From positions 1 through 64,000 of the forward strand of contig JBJOMW010000003.1 in assembly GCA_046052145.1 (NCBI GenBank): 64,000 bases of DNA. Direction: 5' to 3'. Numbering within the stretch: position 1 is the stretch's first letter; each line of letters starts with the position of its first letter. This DNA is from Falsiroseomonas sp046052145 (GTDB taxonomy: Bacteria > Pseudomonadota > Alphaproteobacteria > Acetobacterales > Acetobacteraceae). The position numbers and the translations under genes were made by a program. The notes beneath the pieces were generated by a model. The model saw nothing but the letters and a program-made list of their open reading frames with translations. It made no database searches and was not told the DNA's origin. Positions 1 to 7,793 of this stretch are shown piece after piece.

Positions 1-1
1 C

Positions 2-46
2 GTGCGGCTCTACCGCATTGGCCGCCCGGCGCTTGCCGCGCGGTGA
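2..46 (+). CDS. 3' end of a gene cut by the window edge
   Basis: An open frame runs in from the left edge and stops at TGA (44-46), leaving 14 residues that end RIGRPALAAR. A GC-rich hairpin (GAGCCA and TGGCTC arms, 45-59) follows at once, as is common after a gene. Product not identifiable. It could also be chance open frame. Confidence 0.3.
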   Translation: MRLYRIGRPALAAR

Positions 47-140
47 GCCAGCGTGGCTCCGCGCGGAACCGGCGGGCCCTGCGACCCGTTCCGCCTACAT
101 CGAAGCAGGTCTTGCCAATCGCGATGATACCCGCCCCATT

Positions 141-267
141 AAGGTTTGACCTGCGGCCCGAAGGGCCGAGGCCGCGAATGCGGCCCGCGGCTTATGCCGC
201 GAAGCCAAGGGCCGCGGATGCGGCCCGCCCGGCGTCTGAGGGGCACGAAGGTGAAACCTTCGTGCGC
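141..267 (+). repeat. Palindrome-rich intergenic repeat, copy A
   Basis: About 127 bp made of nested short palindromes (GCCGCGAATGCGGC, GCCGCGGATGCGGC, GGCTTATGCCG). It ends in a perfect hairpin with 10-bp arms GCACGAAGGT and ACCTTCGTGC around a GAA loop (243-265). The same modules occur in the same order, inverted, at 4303-4419. The hairpin ends 7 nt before the ATG at 273, so it occupies the place of a Shine-Dalgarno site. It looks like a REP-type extragenic element of this lineage. Confidence 0.8.
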
Positions 268-272
268 TTTGT

Positions 273-1037
273 ATGAGTCATATTCCCAGGATCCTCCATT
301 ATGCATGGTTCGGGCCGACCCCGATGCCGTCCGCCTATCGCGGCTACATCGAGGGCTGGCGGCAGCTGCTGCCCGACTGGGATGTGATCGGCTGGACCGA
401 CCGCAATCTCGACTGGTCCGCGCGCTACATCAACGAAGCCTTTGCGACGCGCGGCTGGACGCGGCTTGCGGATTACATGCGCGTGCATGCGCTGCATCGC
501 TTCGGCGGCTTCTACCTCGACACCGATGTCGAATTGATCCGTCCGCTGGATCCCCTCTGCGGCGAGGAGGTGGTGCTCGGATTCCAGAGCCGCCTGCGCA
601 CGCCAAGCTGGGTGAACAACGCCGTGATCGGCGCCAGGTCCGGCCATCCCTTTCTCGCGCGATGGCTCAGCGCCTTCGAAGCGCGCATGCCCGGCTGGCG
701 GCGCATGGGCGATGCGCATGGCCCGGGGCTGGTGACGCGGCTGCTGGAGGAAGACGGGCTCGACGATGCGCCCGCCCTCGCGCCGCGCTGTGTCGGCGCG
801 GTCACGCTGCTGCCGCCGGACCGTTTCTACCCCTATGAATGGACTGAGCGATTCACGCCGGGCTGCGTGGGCCCGGAGACCTTCGCGGTGCATCACTGGG
901 GCGGCGCCGAGGCGGGTCATCGTCCTCTGACGCCGGGCGAGACCCTGCGGGCGCTGGGCGCGATGGCCGCGCCGCGCCTCGCGGCCTCGGTGATGCAGAT
1001 GCGCTTCTGGGCGGAGCGACGGCGCCGCCGCGCCTGA
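273..1037 (+). CDS. GT32-like glycosyltransferase (DXD sugar-binding)
   Basis: A 254-residue protein that starts IPRILHYAWFG, typical of the glycosyltransferase family 32 / DXD sugar-binding region (capsular and OCH1-like enzymes). The metal/nucleotide-sugar DTD motif lies in GGFYLDTDVELIRP (about residues 80-93), followed by a segment WVNNAVIGARSGHPFL typical of the family. It probably transfers a sugar from a nucleotide donor to a surface glycan or lipid in the cytoplasm; acceptor unknown. No signal peptide or membrane segment is evident. The start follows directly on the hairpin of repeat copy A with no visible ribosome-binding site, which may limit translation. No other polysaccharide genes are nearby. 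Confidence 0.75.
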   Translation: MSHIPRILHYAWFGPTPMPSAYRGYIEGWRQLLPDWDVIGWTDRNLDWSARYINEAFATRGWTRLADYMRVHALHRFGGFYLDTDVELIRPLDPLCGEEVVLGFQSRLRTPSWVNNAVIGARSGHPFLARWLSAFEARMPGWRRMGDAHGPGLVTRLLEEDGLDDAPALAPRCVGAVTLLPPDRFYPYEWTERFTPGCVGPETFAVHHWGGAEAGHRPLTPGETLRALGAMAAPRLAASVMQMRFWAERRRRRA

Positions 1038-1163
1038 ACGCCCTGCGACGTGTGGGAATCGCTTGTCACGCCGCCCGCGGAGAGGGTTGCCTGCAGCTTG
1101 CGTGATCGCAAAGGGCAGCCGCGGCTTTGCGGCGACGGACAGGTGGCGGGGGGGGCGGCCAAA

Positions 1164-1451
1164 ATGCGCGATGAGATCGAGGAACTGCGCGGCGAGATCG
1201 TCGCGCTCGAGACCGCGCTCGCCGCGGCCTTCGGCGAGATCGCCGTCCTGCGCGCCACGGTGGAGGGCGGCGGCCCCGCTGCGGCGCTGGGCGCGATGGA
1301 AGCGATGGCGGCCCAGCTGGAGGGCTCGGTGCTCCGCGGCGTGGTCGGCGCTGAATCGCAGGGCCGGCCGGGCGCTGCGGCGGGCTTCGAGAAGCGGATG
1401 GAGCAGATCGCGCACGCGCTGCGCAACGCCATCGCCTTCCGCGCGGGCTGA
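1164..1451 (+). CDS. Small coiled-coil hypothetical protein
   Basis: A 95-residue protein beginning MRDEIEELRGEIVALETAL. An N-terminal heptad-like coiled coil (about residues 1-30) is followed by an Ala/Gly-rich stretch and a second amphipathic helix (EKRMEQIAHALRNAIA). The ATG at 1164 is chosen over the in-frame ATG at 1050, because the intervening residues are Arg/Gly-rich and unlike the rest. Composition and size resemble small cytoplasmic scaffold proteins. No family recognised. It lies between the glycosyltransferase and the aldolase in the same direction, possibly co-transcribed. Confidence 0.5.
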   Translation: MRDEIEELRGEIVALETALAAAFGEIAVLRATVEGGGPAAALGAMEAMAAQLEGSVLRGVVGAESQGRPGAAAGFEKRMEQIAHALRNAIAFRAG

Positions 1452-1518
1452 ACCCCGTCTTGCCGCGGCCTCGCCGCTCCGACAGGCTGGGTCAGCCAGG
1501 ATGGTGGGAGGAAGGGTG

Positions 1519-2310
1519 ATGGCCGACGATCTGCCGCGCGGCCTGCGCGCAATGTGCGGCTCTGGCCGGCTGCATGCAGGCCATTTCGTGGTGGAGTTCG
1601 CGACACCCGGCATCGGCCACATCCTGGCCGGTGCGGGTGCGGAGTTCTGCTTCCTCGACATGGAGCATTCGGGCTTTTCCTTCGATACGGTGAAGGCGAC
1701 GCTGCGCTTCCTGCAGGCGGGCGGCGTGCCGGCCTTGGTGCGGGTGCCGTCCAAGGCCTATGCCGATGTCGCGCGCGCGCTGGATTGCGGCGCGGAGGGC
1801 GTGATGGTGCCGATGGTCGGCACGGCAGAGGAAGCGGCCGCGCTGGTTCGCCATGCGCGCTACTGGCCCGAAGGGGCGCGCGGCTGCGCCTTTGGCATCG
1901 CCCATGACGATTTCCGCCCCGGGCCGGCCGCGCAGAAAATGGTGGCGGCGAATGCGCGCACCACCGTCATCGCGCTGCTGGAGACGGCCGAGGGCGCGCG
2001 CAATGCTGAGGCGATCGCCGCCACGCCTGGGCTCGACTGCATCTGGGTCGGGCATTTCGACCTCTCGGCCTCGCTCGGCGTGCCGGGTGACTTCGGCAGC
2101 TCGACCTATCGCGACGCGCAAGCGGCGATCTGCGCGGCGGCGAAGCGCCACGGCAAGGCGCTCGGCAAGCTGGTGGGATCCATGGCGGAAGCCGAGCAGG
2201 CGGTCGCGGATGGCTTCACGCTGATCTGCTATGGCGGCGATGTCTGGCTGCTGCAGGCCGCGGTTGCGGAAGGCGTGCGCGGCATCCGCGCACTGGACGC
2301 GAAGCGCTAG
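1519..2310 (+). CDS. HpcH/HpaI-type aldolase/citrate lyase family protein
   Basis: 263 residues. This TIM-barrel family includes 4-hydroxy-2-oxoheptanedioate aldolase and 2-dehydro-3-deoxyglucarate aldolase. Visible family hallmarks are FCFLDMEHSGFSFD (metal/substrate Asp-Glu), GAEGVMVPMVGT (barrel strand with the conserved Pro) and WVGHFDLSASLG near the C-terminus. The enzyme would cleave or form a C-C bond between pyruvate and an aldehyde, using a divalent metal. The start at 1519 is preferred to the ATG at 1501 because GGAGGAAGGG lies just upstream. It converges on the isomerase gene with only 7 bp between stops. The true substrate cannot be told from sequence; a role in aromatic or sugar-acid breakdown fits the neighbours. 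Confidence 0.8.
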   Translation: MADDLPRGLRAMCGSGRLHAGHFVVEFATPGIGHILAGAGAEFCFLDMEHSGFSFDTVKATLRFLQAGGVPALVRVPSKAYADVARALDCGAEGVMVPMVGTAEEAAALVRHARYWPEGARGCAFGIAHDDFRPGPAAQKMVAANARTTVIALLETAEGARNAEAIAATPGLDCIWVGHFDLSASLGVPGDFGSSTYRDAQAAICAAAKRHGKALGKLVGSMAEAEQAVADGFTLICYGGDVWLLQAAVAEGVRGIRALDAKR

Positions 2311-2317
2311 GCAGCGC

Positions 2318-2977
2318 CTATTCGGCGTCTGGCTGGGCTTCCGGCGCGGCGGCGGCGAAGGCGGGCAGCGCCTGGCAGGCGGCCTCGATCCTGAGGAGGG
2401 TCGGGAAGGGGGTGAGCTCCACGCCAAAGCGCCGCGCATTGCCCAGCTGCGGCACCAGGCAGAGATCGGCGAGGCCCGGCGCCGCGCCATGGCAGAAGGC
2501 GCCGGTCTCGGCCTCTGTCGCCAGGCGCGTCTCCAGCGCGGCGAGGCCGAGTTCGATCCAGTGGCGCGCGAATGCGTCCACCGCCGGCTGCGCCTGGCCC
2601 AGCTCGCGCTTCACATATTGCAGCACGCGCAGGTTCTGGATTGGGTGGATGTCGCAGGCGACGATCTGCGCCAGCGACCTGACGCGCGCGCGGCCCCAGG
2701 CATCGGCGGGCAGCAGCTTCGGGCCGGGCTGCGTCTCCTCCAGCCATTCGACGATCGCCAGCGACTGCGTCAGCACGCCCTGGCCCGCCACGGTCAGCGC
2801 CGGCACCAGCCCTTGCGGGTTGCGCGCACGAAACTCGGCGGAGGATTGCTCGCCCTTGCGCAGGTGGCGGAAGGCCTGGCCGTAGCTAAGGCCCTTCAGC
2901 TCCAGCGCGATCCGTACCCGCCAGGCGGCGGAGGAGCGGAAATAGCCGTCGAGCAGCAGGGCGGGCGCGTCGGACAT
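2318..2977 (-). CDS. maiA: Zeta-class GST: maleylacetoacetate/maleylpyruvate isomerase
   Basis: 219 residues with a thioredoxin-like N-terminal domain and a helical C-terminal GST domain. The zeta-class glutathione site appears as YFRSSAAWRVRIALELKG (residues about 12-29), and NPQGLVPAL supplies the cis-Pro loop. QNLRVLQY is also typical of MaiA. It catalyses glutathione-dependent cis-trans isomerisation in tyrosine/homogentisate or gentisate breakdown. The gene is divergent from a 3-hydroxybenzoate 6-hydroxylase-like gene, with a 128-bp shared promoter gap. This favours maleylpyruvate (gentisate pathway) as substrate, an inference from context only. No gentisate dioxygenase or fumarylpyruvate hydrolase lies in the window. 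Confidence 0.85.
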   Translation of the reverse strand: MSDAPALLLDGYFRSSAAWRVRIALELKGLSYGQAFRHLRKGEQSSAEFRARNPQGLVPALTVAGQGVLTQSLAIVEWLEETQPGPKLLPADAWGRARVRSLAQIVACDIHPIQNLRVLQYVKRELGQAQPAVDAFARHWIELGLAALETRLATEAETGAFCHGAAPGLADLCLVPQLGNARRFGVELTPFPTLLRIEAACQALPAFAAAAPEAQPDAE

Positions 2978-3105
2978 GGGCTTGGTCTCCGGCAAGGCCT
3001 GAGGGCGGTCAATCGCGCACCGGCTCTGTTGATCCGGTGCGCCGGAGCAGGGAACATGCCCCCGGGACGGAGGCGCAAGATGGATCGGAACAGCGGAAGC
3101 GGACA

Positions 3106-4296
3106 ATGACCAACACGCTGCCCATCCTGGTGGCTGGCGGCGGCATTGGCGGGCTTGCCACCGCGCTTGGCCTTGCGCGTGCGGGTCTCCAGGTGCTGGT
3201 GCTGGAACGTGCGGCCGAGCTTGGCGAGGTGGGCGCGGGCATACAGCTCGGCCCCAATGCCTTCCACGCGCTCGATGCGCTCGGCGTCGGGGAGGCAGCC
3301 CGCGCAACCGCGATCTATGTCGAGCGCTTGCGGCTGATGGATGCGCTGAGCGCCGCGGAGATCTGCCACATCGACCTGGGCGAGGCGTTCCGCGCGCGTT
3401 TCGCCAATCCGTATGCGGTGGTGCATCGCGGCGAGTTGCACGCCATCCTGCTGCGCGCCTGCCGGGCCGAGCCGCGTGTGATGCTGCGCACCGGTGCGGA
3501 GGTCGCGGGCTATGCCCAGGAGGGCGGCAGCGTCACCGCGCTGCTGGCCAGCGGTGAGCAGGTGCGCGGCGCGGCGCTGATCGGCGCGGACGGGCTGTGG
3601 TCGCGCATTCGCGGCCAGTTGGTCGGCGATGGGCCGCCGCGTGTCTCGGGCCACACCACCTATCGCAGCGTGATCCCGACCGAACAGATGCCGGAGGCCT
3701 TGCGCTGGAATGCGGCGACGCTCTGGGCGGGGCCAAAATGCCACGTCGTGCATTACCCGCTGCAGGGCTGGAAGACCTTCAACCTGGTCGTCACCTGCCA
3801 TGACGATGCGGCCGAGCCCGTGGCCGGCCGGCCTGTGCCGGCGGAGCAGGTGGTGGCGGGCTTCCGCCATCTGCATCCGACGGTGCGTTCCATTATCGGC
3901 CAGGGGCGCGACTGGCGGCTATGGGTGCTGTGCGACCGCGATCCGGTGGAGCGCTGGGTGGAGGGGCGGGTCGCGCTGCTCGGCGATGCCGCGCATCCGA
4001 TGCTGCAATACATGGCCCAGGGCGCCTGCATGGCGATGGAGGACGCAGTTTGCCTGGCGCGCGCGATGGAAACGCATGGCGGCGCGATCGAGCCGGCGCT
4101 CGCAGCCTACAACGCGGCGCGCGCGCTGCGCACGGCGCGGGTGCAGCTGCTCTCGCGCGCGATGGGCGAGCATGTGTATCACCCGGCCAGCGCGCATGCG
4201 GCGCTGCGCAACGCGATCATGGCGGCGAAGACGCAGGCCGAATGGCGCAAGACCCTCGCCTGGCTCTATGGCGGCGAGGGTCCCGTCACGGCGTAA
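3106..4296 (+). CDS. FAD-dependent aromatic hydroxylase, 3-hydroxybenzoate 6-hydroxylase-like
   Basis: 396 residues of the class A flavoprotein monooxygenase family. The dinucleotide-binding motif is GGGIGGLATALGLARAG (residues 10-26), the DG motif is LIGADGLWSRIR, and the GD motif is ALLGDAAHPMLQYMAQG, ending in the conserved MEDA helix. Length and the HPMLQYMAQGACMAMEDA block match 3-hydroxybenzoate 6-hydroxylases, which use NADH and O2 to make gentisate; salicylate hydroxylase is the nearest alternative. The start is the ATG preceded by GGAAGCGGAC. It is divergent from the zeta-class isomerase, suggesting shared regulation. The repeat copy B hairpin begins 9 nt after its stop and may serve as its terminator. 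Confidence 0.75.
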   Translation: MTNTLPILVAGGGIGGLATALGLARAGLQVLVLERAAELGEVGAGIQLGPNAFHALDALGVGEAARATAIYVERLRLMDALSAAEICHIDLGEAFRARFANPYAVVHRGELHAILLRACRAEPRVMLRTGAEVAGYAQEGGSVTALLASGEQVRGAALIGADGLWSRIRGQLVGDGPPRVSGHTTYRSVIPTEQMPEALRWNAATLWAGPKCHVVHYPLQGWKTFNLVVTCHDDAAEPVAGRPVPAEQVVAGFRHLHPTVRSIIGQGRDWRLWVLCDRDPVERWVEGRVALLGDAAHPMLQYMAQGACMAMEDAVCLARAMETHGGAIEPALAAYNAARALRTARVQLLSRAMGEHVYHPASAHAALRNAIMAAKTQAEWRKTLAWLYGGEGPVTA

Positions 4297-4302
4297 TATG
4301 AT

Positions 4303-4419
4303 GCGCACGAAGGTTTCACCTTCGTGCCCTCATGCGCCGGCGCTTCGCTTGGCTCGCCGCATAAGCGGCGGGCCGCATTCGCGGCCTCGCCCGCCTACGG
4401 CGGGTGCAGGTCGAACCTT
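4303..4419 (-). repeat. Palindrome-rich intergenic repeat, copy B (inverted)
   Basis: Inverted copy of the element at 141-267. On the minus strand it reads GGTTCGACCTGC, a short CGCC/GGCG palindrome, GCCGCGAATGCGGC, CGCTTATGCGGCGA, then the hairpin with 10-bp arms GCACGAAGGT and ACCTTCGTGC (4305-4327, loop TTC on plus). The central variable part differs (CTACGG here against CCGAAGGGC in copy A). The hairpin begins 9 bp after the flavoprotein stop codon and could terminate transcription, although no T-run follows. Confidence 0.8.
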
Positions 4420-4438
4420 CATGCGCCGGGTGTAAGTG

Positions 4439-5164
4439 TTACGCAGGCGGGGCGACCGACAGGCCCTGCACGCCATGCCGCGCGATCAGCGATGCGACGA
4501 GGCCGGAGGCCTTTGCCTCTTCCACGAAACCCTGCAGCCAGGCGGCGGCGGCCGTGTTGGCGCGCGCTGTGCCGACCGCCTGCTGCACGGCCATGAACTT
4601 CCCATCGAGGATGCGCGAGCCGGGCACGGCGGCAGCATCCTCGATCAGTCGCGGGCGCAGACCGGCCAGTGCTTCGAACTTCTCGTCGCGGAACAGCTCG
4701 AAGGAGGCTTGGATAGAGGGCGCGCGCAGCAGGCTCGCCTTGTGGATGTTGCGCTCGAGCCAGAGATCATAGGCCGCGCGAGCCGCAACCGCGATGCGCA
4801 CGCCCGGGCGATCGAGATCAGCCAGCGTGGCGATGGGGGAACCCGCGGGGACCAAGCAGGTCGCCTCGATCTCGGCATAGGCAGCGGTGAAGGCGATCTT
4901 CTCGGCGCGCTGGGGTTCGGCGCCGATCAGGCCGATGTCCCAGGTGTTGGTGCCGGCGGCATCGGCCAACTCGCCAGGGCGCGGATAGGGCACGTAGCGG
5001 ACCGGCACGCCGAGCCGATCGGCAACCGCGCGCGCCATGTCGGGCGCAACGCCCAAGGGGTCGCCTTCCGGGGTGCGGCCGGTGACGAGCAGGAAGTTGG
5101 AAAGGTTGATGCCCGCGCGGAGCACCCCGGTGGGTGCGAGCTGGGCGATGATTTCTGGTGACAT
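4439..5164 (-). CDS. SBP_bac_3-type solute-binding domain protein, no signal peptide
   Basis: 241 residues with the periplasmic amino-acid-binding fold: GVLRAGINLSNFLLVTG at the N-terminus, DPLGVAPDMARAVADRLGVPV, then WDIGLIGAEPQRAEKIAFTAAYAEIEATCLVP. No signal peptide or lipobox precedes the domain from either the chosen ATG (5164) or one upstream (5206). Similar signal-less single-domain proteins are widespread in proteobacteria, so this is probably genuine rather than a start error. The ligand would be a small polar molecule. No permease or ATPase is adjacent. Cytoplasmic sensing or an alternative export route are both possible. Confidence 0.7.
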   Translation of the reverse strand: MSPEIIAQLAPTGVLRAGINLSNFLLVTGRTPEGDPLGVAPDMARAVADRLGVPVRYVPYPRPGELADAAGTNTWDIGLIGAEPQRAEKIAFTAAYAEIEATCLVPAGSPIATLADLDRPGVRIAVAARAAYDLWLERNIHKASLLRAPSIQASFELFRDEKFEALAGLRPRLIEDAAAVPGSRILDGKFMAVQQAVGTARANTAAAAWLQGFVEEAKASGLVASLIARHGVQGLSVAPPA

Positions 5165-5236
5165 GGACGGGTCCGCTGATTCGAGTGACCCACCATGTTC
5201 CCACACCGGGCCGTGGCGTCCAGCGCCCGCGGCCTC

Positions 5237-5267
5237 GCCCCCTCTCCCGCGCGGGGAGAGAGGGCGG
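5237..5267. terminator. GC-rich intergenic hairpin
   Basis: CCCTCTCCC, a GCGC loop and GGGGAGAGAGGG form a long imperfect stem between two minus-strand genes, downstream of the SWIB gene. Hairpins of this kind are common between genes in GC-rich alphaproteobacteria. There is no T-run, so termination is only likely. Confidence 0.4.
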
Positions 5268-5278
5268 CTCGGCGCGTG

Positions 5279-5671
5279 TTACTTCAGGTGCGCGGCAAGG
5301 TGCTTGTTCATCTCGAACATGCTGACCTTATCCGTGCCGAAGATCTTCTTGAGCTTCGCATCCGCCAGGATCTGCCGCTTGTCCTTCGGGTCCTGGAGGT
5401 TGTTCTTCTTGATGTGCTCCCACAGCTTGCTCACCGCCGCGGTGCGCGGCAGCGGCGCCGCGCCGACCAGCTCGGCCAGCTCCGCCGAGGGGGTCAGGGG
5501 CTTCATCAGCGCATTGGTCTTCGCGCCAGCGGCCTTGGGGGCGGCCGCCTTCTTCGCGGGGGCGGTCTTCGCCGGCGCAGCCTTCGCGGCTGGCTTGGCC
5601 TTCGCCGCGGCCGGCTTCGCCTTTGCGGCCGGCTTGGCCGCGGTCTTCTTGGGCTGGTCCTTCGTCGCCAT
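5279..5671 (-). CDS. SWIB/MDM2 domain protein with Lys/Ala/Pro-rich tail
   Basis: 130 residues. Residues 1-50 are a low-complexity tail built of repeated AKPAA, KAAPAK and KAKPAA units, like histone H1 or AlgP-type tails. Residues 55-130 are a SWIB domain (MKPLTPSAELAELVG, VSKLWEHIKKNNLQDPKDKRQI, LKKIFGTDKVSMFEMNKHLAAHL). SWIB domains are best known from eukaryotic chromatin remodellers and chlamydial topoisomerase; free bacterial copies are usually annotated as DNA-associated proteins. The basic tail suggests nucleoid binding, which is inference. The ATG at 5671 is the first residue of the tail. The gene stands alone between the membrane-protein gene and the hairpin at 5237. Confidence 0.85.
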   Translation of the reverse strand: MATKDQPKKTAAKPAAKAKPAAAKAKPAAKAAPAKTAPAKKAAAPKAAGAKTNALMKPLTPSAELAELVGAAPLPRTAAVSKLWEHIKKNNLQDPKDKRQILADAKLKKIFGTDKVSMFEMNKHLAAHLK

Positions 5672-5822
5672 GTGGCCTCCTGCAGGTTTCGTTACGCCTG
5701 AGCCGCACTCCGACTCGGGCCGCGGCGGGTGATGTGACCGCAAGCCTCGATTCGAGGGCAAGCGGCTTCTCTCAGGCGCCGGCCACTTCGTACCGTTCTG
5801 CGCGCTATGCGCAACAGCCGCC

Positions 5823-6173
5823 CTAGATATTTCGTACCCAGGACAAGAAGACCAGGAACCCCGCCAGGCCCAGCGCGACATGGCCGAACAGCATCAATTC
5901 CGCCCCCCTCCGGGTGCGGCGGGCCAGGGTCTTGGCGAAGTAGCCCCCGGCGGTGGCCAGCAGCAGGATGCCGATCGGCCAGGCCCCGGATGGCCCAGCG
6001 GCCCCCGCCGGCGCGGTGGCGACCAGCGCCAGGACCAGCGCCGCGCCGGCCAGCGCCGCAACCAGATGCGCCGTCACCAGCCGCGTCTTGCGCGCCCGCT
6101 GCAGGTAGAGCAGCCCGACAACGATGCCGAGCGCGATGGTGGCAACCAGCGCGGCGATCGCGAGCATGGCCAT
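5823..6173 (-). CDS. Small integral membrane protein, unknown function
   Basis: 116 residues with four predicted membrane segments: about 3-23 (LAIAALVATIALGIVVGLLYL), 35-55 (Ala/Leu-rich), 66-85 (WPIGILLLATAGGYF) and 92-112 (LMLFGHVALGLAGFLVFLSW). Positive residues (RARKTR, LARRTRRG) lie in the loops. No domain of known function is recognised. It resembles the short YggT/DUF-like inner-membrane proteins of alphaproteobacteria only in general shape. It is co-oriented with selO upstream (68 bp gap) and the SWIB gene downstream. An earlier start upstream would overlap selO; the ATG followed by AMLAIAAL is preferred. Confidence 0.6.
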   Translation of the reverse strand: MAMLAIAALVATIALGIVVGLLYLQRARKTRLVTAHLVAALAGAALVLALVATAPAGAAGPSGAWPIGILLLATAGGYFAKTLARRTRRGAELMLFGHVALGLAGFLVFLSWVRNI

Positions 6174-6241
6174 GTCCGCGGTTCTCCCTGGACCGAACCG
6201 CGGGCAGGTGGCGTCGGGGGGCGCGCTGTCAACCGGCGGCG

Positions 6242-7714
6242 TCAGGTGCCGCAGAAGGTCGCCAGCACGCGTTCTTCGGGCTGCGGCGGCAGGGCGTAGT
6301 CCTCCCGCCCCGGCTGGTCGTCGAAGGGGCGGGCCAGCACGTCGAGCAGCGCCTCGAAGGGGCGGAGGTCGTCGGCCTGGACCGCGGCGGCGATGGCGCG
6401 CTCCACCTGGTGGTTGCGCGGGATGAAGGCCGGGTTGGTGGCGCGCATCGCGGCGCCGCGGTCGGCGGGGGCCACATCCTCCTCCGCCAGCCGCGCGCGC
6501 CAGCGCGGCAGCCAGGCGTCGAAGCCAGCGGGGTCGGCAAAGAGGCTCCGCACCTCCGCTTCCGCCGCCGGATCGGCGGCGGCTTCCGCCAATCGGCGGA
6601 AGGTGAGGGTGAAGTCGGCCTCCTGTTCGGCCATGCGCTCCAGCAGGTCCTGCGCCAGCGCTGCATCGCCGGGGCGGGGCCGGGCGAGGCCGATCTTGCG
6701 TGCGAGGCCCGCTTCCCACGCTGCCTCGAAGCGTTCGGCGAAGCCGGCGAGGATGCGCTGCGCCTCTTCGATCGCCGCGTCCTGCTCCTCGGCCAGCAGC
6801 GGCAGCAGGGTTTCGGCGAGGCGTGTCAGGTTCCAGATCGCGATGCGCGGCTGGTTGCCGAAGGCGTAGCGGCCGCCCTGGTCGATCGAGCTGAACACCG
6901 TCCCAGGGTGATAGGCGTCCATGAAGGCGCAGGGGCCGAAATCGATGCTCTCGCCGGAGACGGTCATGTTGTCCGTGTTCATCACGCCATGGATGAAGCC
7001 GACGAGCATCCAGTGCGCGACGAGATCGGCCTGCGCGGTGCAGACCGCGGCGAGCAGGGCGCCATACGGGTTTTCGGCCGCCGCGGCGTCTGGGTGGTGG
7101 CGGGCGATGACATGCGCGGCGAGCGTCTTCAGCCCCTCCAGGTCCTGGCGCGCAGCGAAGTACTGGAAGGTGCCGACGCGCACATGGCTGGCCGCGACGC
7201 GCGCCAGCACGGCGCCGGGCAGGGCGGTCTCGCGGAAGACGTATTCGCCGGTCATGACCGCGGCCAGCGCGCGGGTGGTCGGGATGCCGAGCGCATGCAT
7301 CGCCTCGGAGACGATGTATTCGCGCAGCACCGGCCCGAGTGCCGCGCGCCCGTCGCCGCGGCGGGAGAAGGGCGTGGGGCCTGCGCCCTTCAGCTGGATG
7401 TCGCGGCGCCGGCCGTCGCGCCCGACAACCTCGCCGAGCAGGATGGCGCGGCCATCACCGAGCTGCGGGACGAAATTGCCGAATTGGTGGCCGGCATAGG
7501 CCTGGGCGAGGGGCTCGGCGCCGTCGGGGATGCTGTTGCCCGCGAGTGTGGCGACACCCATGGCGGAGGCGAGCCACTCGGGATCGAGGCCGAGCTCGCG
7601 CGCGAGGTTTTGGTTGACCTTGATCAGCCGCGGGGCGGCGACCTCGGTCGGGTTCAGCCGCGCGAAGAAATGCTCGGGCAGGCGGGCATAGCTGTTGTCG
7701 AAGGCGAAGGTCAT
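6242..7714 (-). CDS. selO: Protein adenylyltransferase SelO (YdiU/UPF0061)
   Basis: 490 residues, the usual SelO length. Pseudokinase-fold hallmarks are seen: LAQAYAGHQFGNFVPQLGDGRA (glycine-rich region), the KGAGPTPFSRRGDG nucleotide-binding segment, HGVMNTDNM (catalytic loop) and SIDFGPCAFMD (DFG-like metal site). SelO transfers AMP from ATP to Ser/Thr/Tyr of proteins involved in redox homeostasis, binding ATP in a flipped orientation (established for E. coli and mitochondrial SelO). There is no C-terminal selenocysteine motif: the protein ends LATFCGT with a Cys three from the end. The open frame extends upstream into rnpB, but the start at TFAFDNSY matches the family N-terminus. Confidence 0.93.
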   Translation of the reverse strand: MTFAFDNSYARLPEHFFARLNPTEVAAPRLIKVNQNLARELGLDPEWLASAMGVATLAGNSIPDGAEPLAQAYAGHQFGNFVPQLGDGRAILLGEVVGRDGRRRDIQLKGAGPTPFSRRGDGRAALGPVLREYIVSEAMHALGIPTTRALAAVMTGEYVFRETALPGAVLARVAASHVRVGTFQYFAARQDLEGLKTLAAHVIARHHPDAAAAENPYGALLAAVCTAQADLVAHWMLVGFIHGVMNTDNMTVSGESIDFGPCAFMDAYHPGTVFSSIDQGGRYAFGNQPRIAIWNLTRLAETLLPLLAEEQDAAIEEAQRILAGFAERFEAAWEAGLARKIGLARPRPGDAALAQDLLERMAEQEADFTLTFRRLAEAAADPAAEAEVRSLFADPAGFDAWLPRWRARLAEEDVAPADRGAAMRATNPAFIPRNHQVERAIAAAVQADDLRPFEALLDVLARPFDDQPGREDYALPPQPEERVLATFCGT

Positions 7715-7793
7715 GCGGCGAAGGTCGGGCGTCCCGCGCCGCCGGACAAGCCCGGGCGATGAAGCGCAGTCGCGCGACGTCGTCGGGATGTGT

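Noticed and set aside
4439..5164. Missing signal peptide on the solute-binding protein as a sign of a broken gene
   Set aside because: Many related single-domain proteins lack one too, and the domain is complete, so damage is unlikely.
5744..5760. A CCTCGA-T-TCGAGG palindrome that looks like a tRNA T-arm
   Set aside because: No acceptor, D or anticodon arm can be folded around it. Treated as a simple intergenic hairpin in the 5672-5822 gap.
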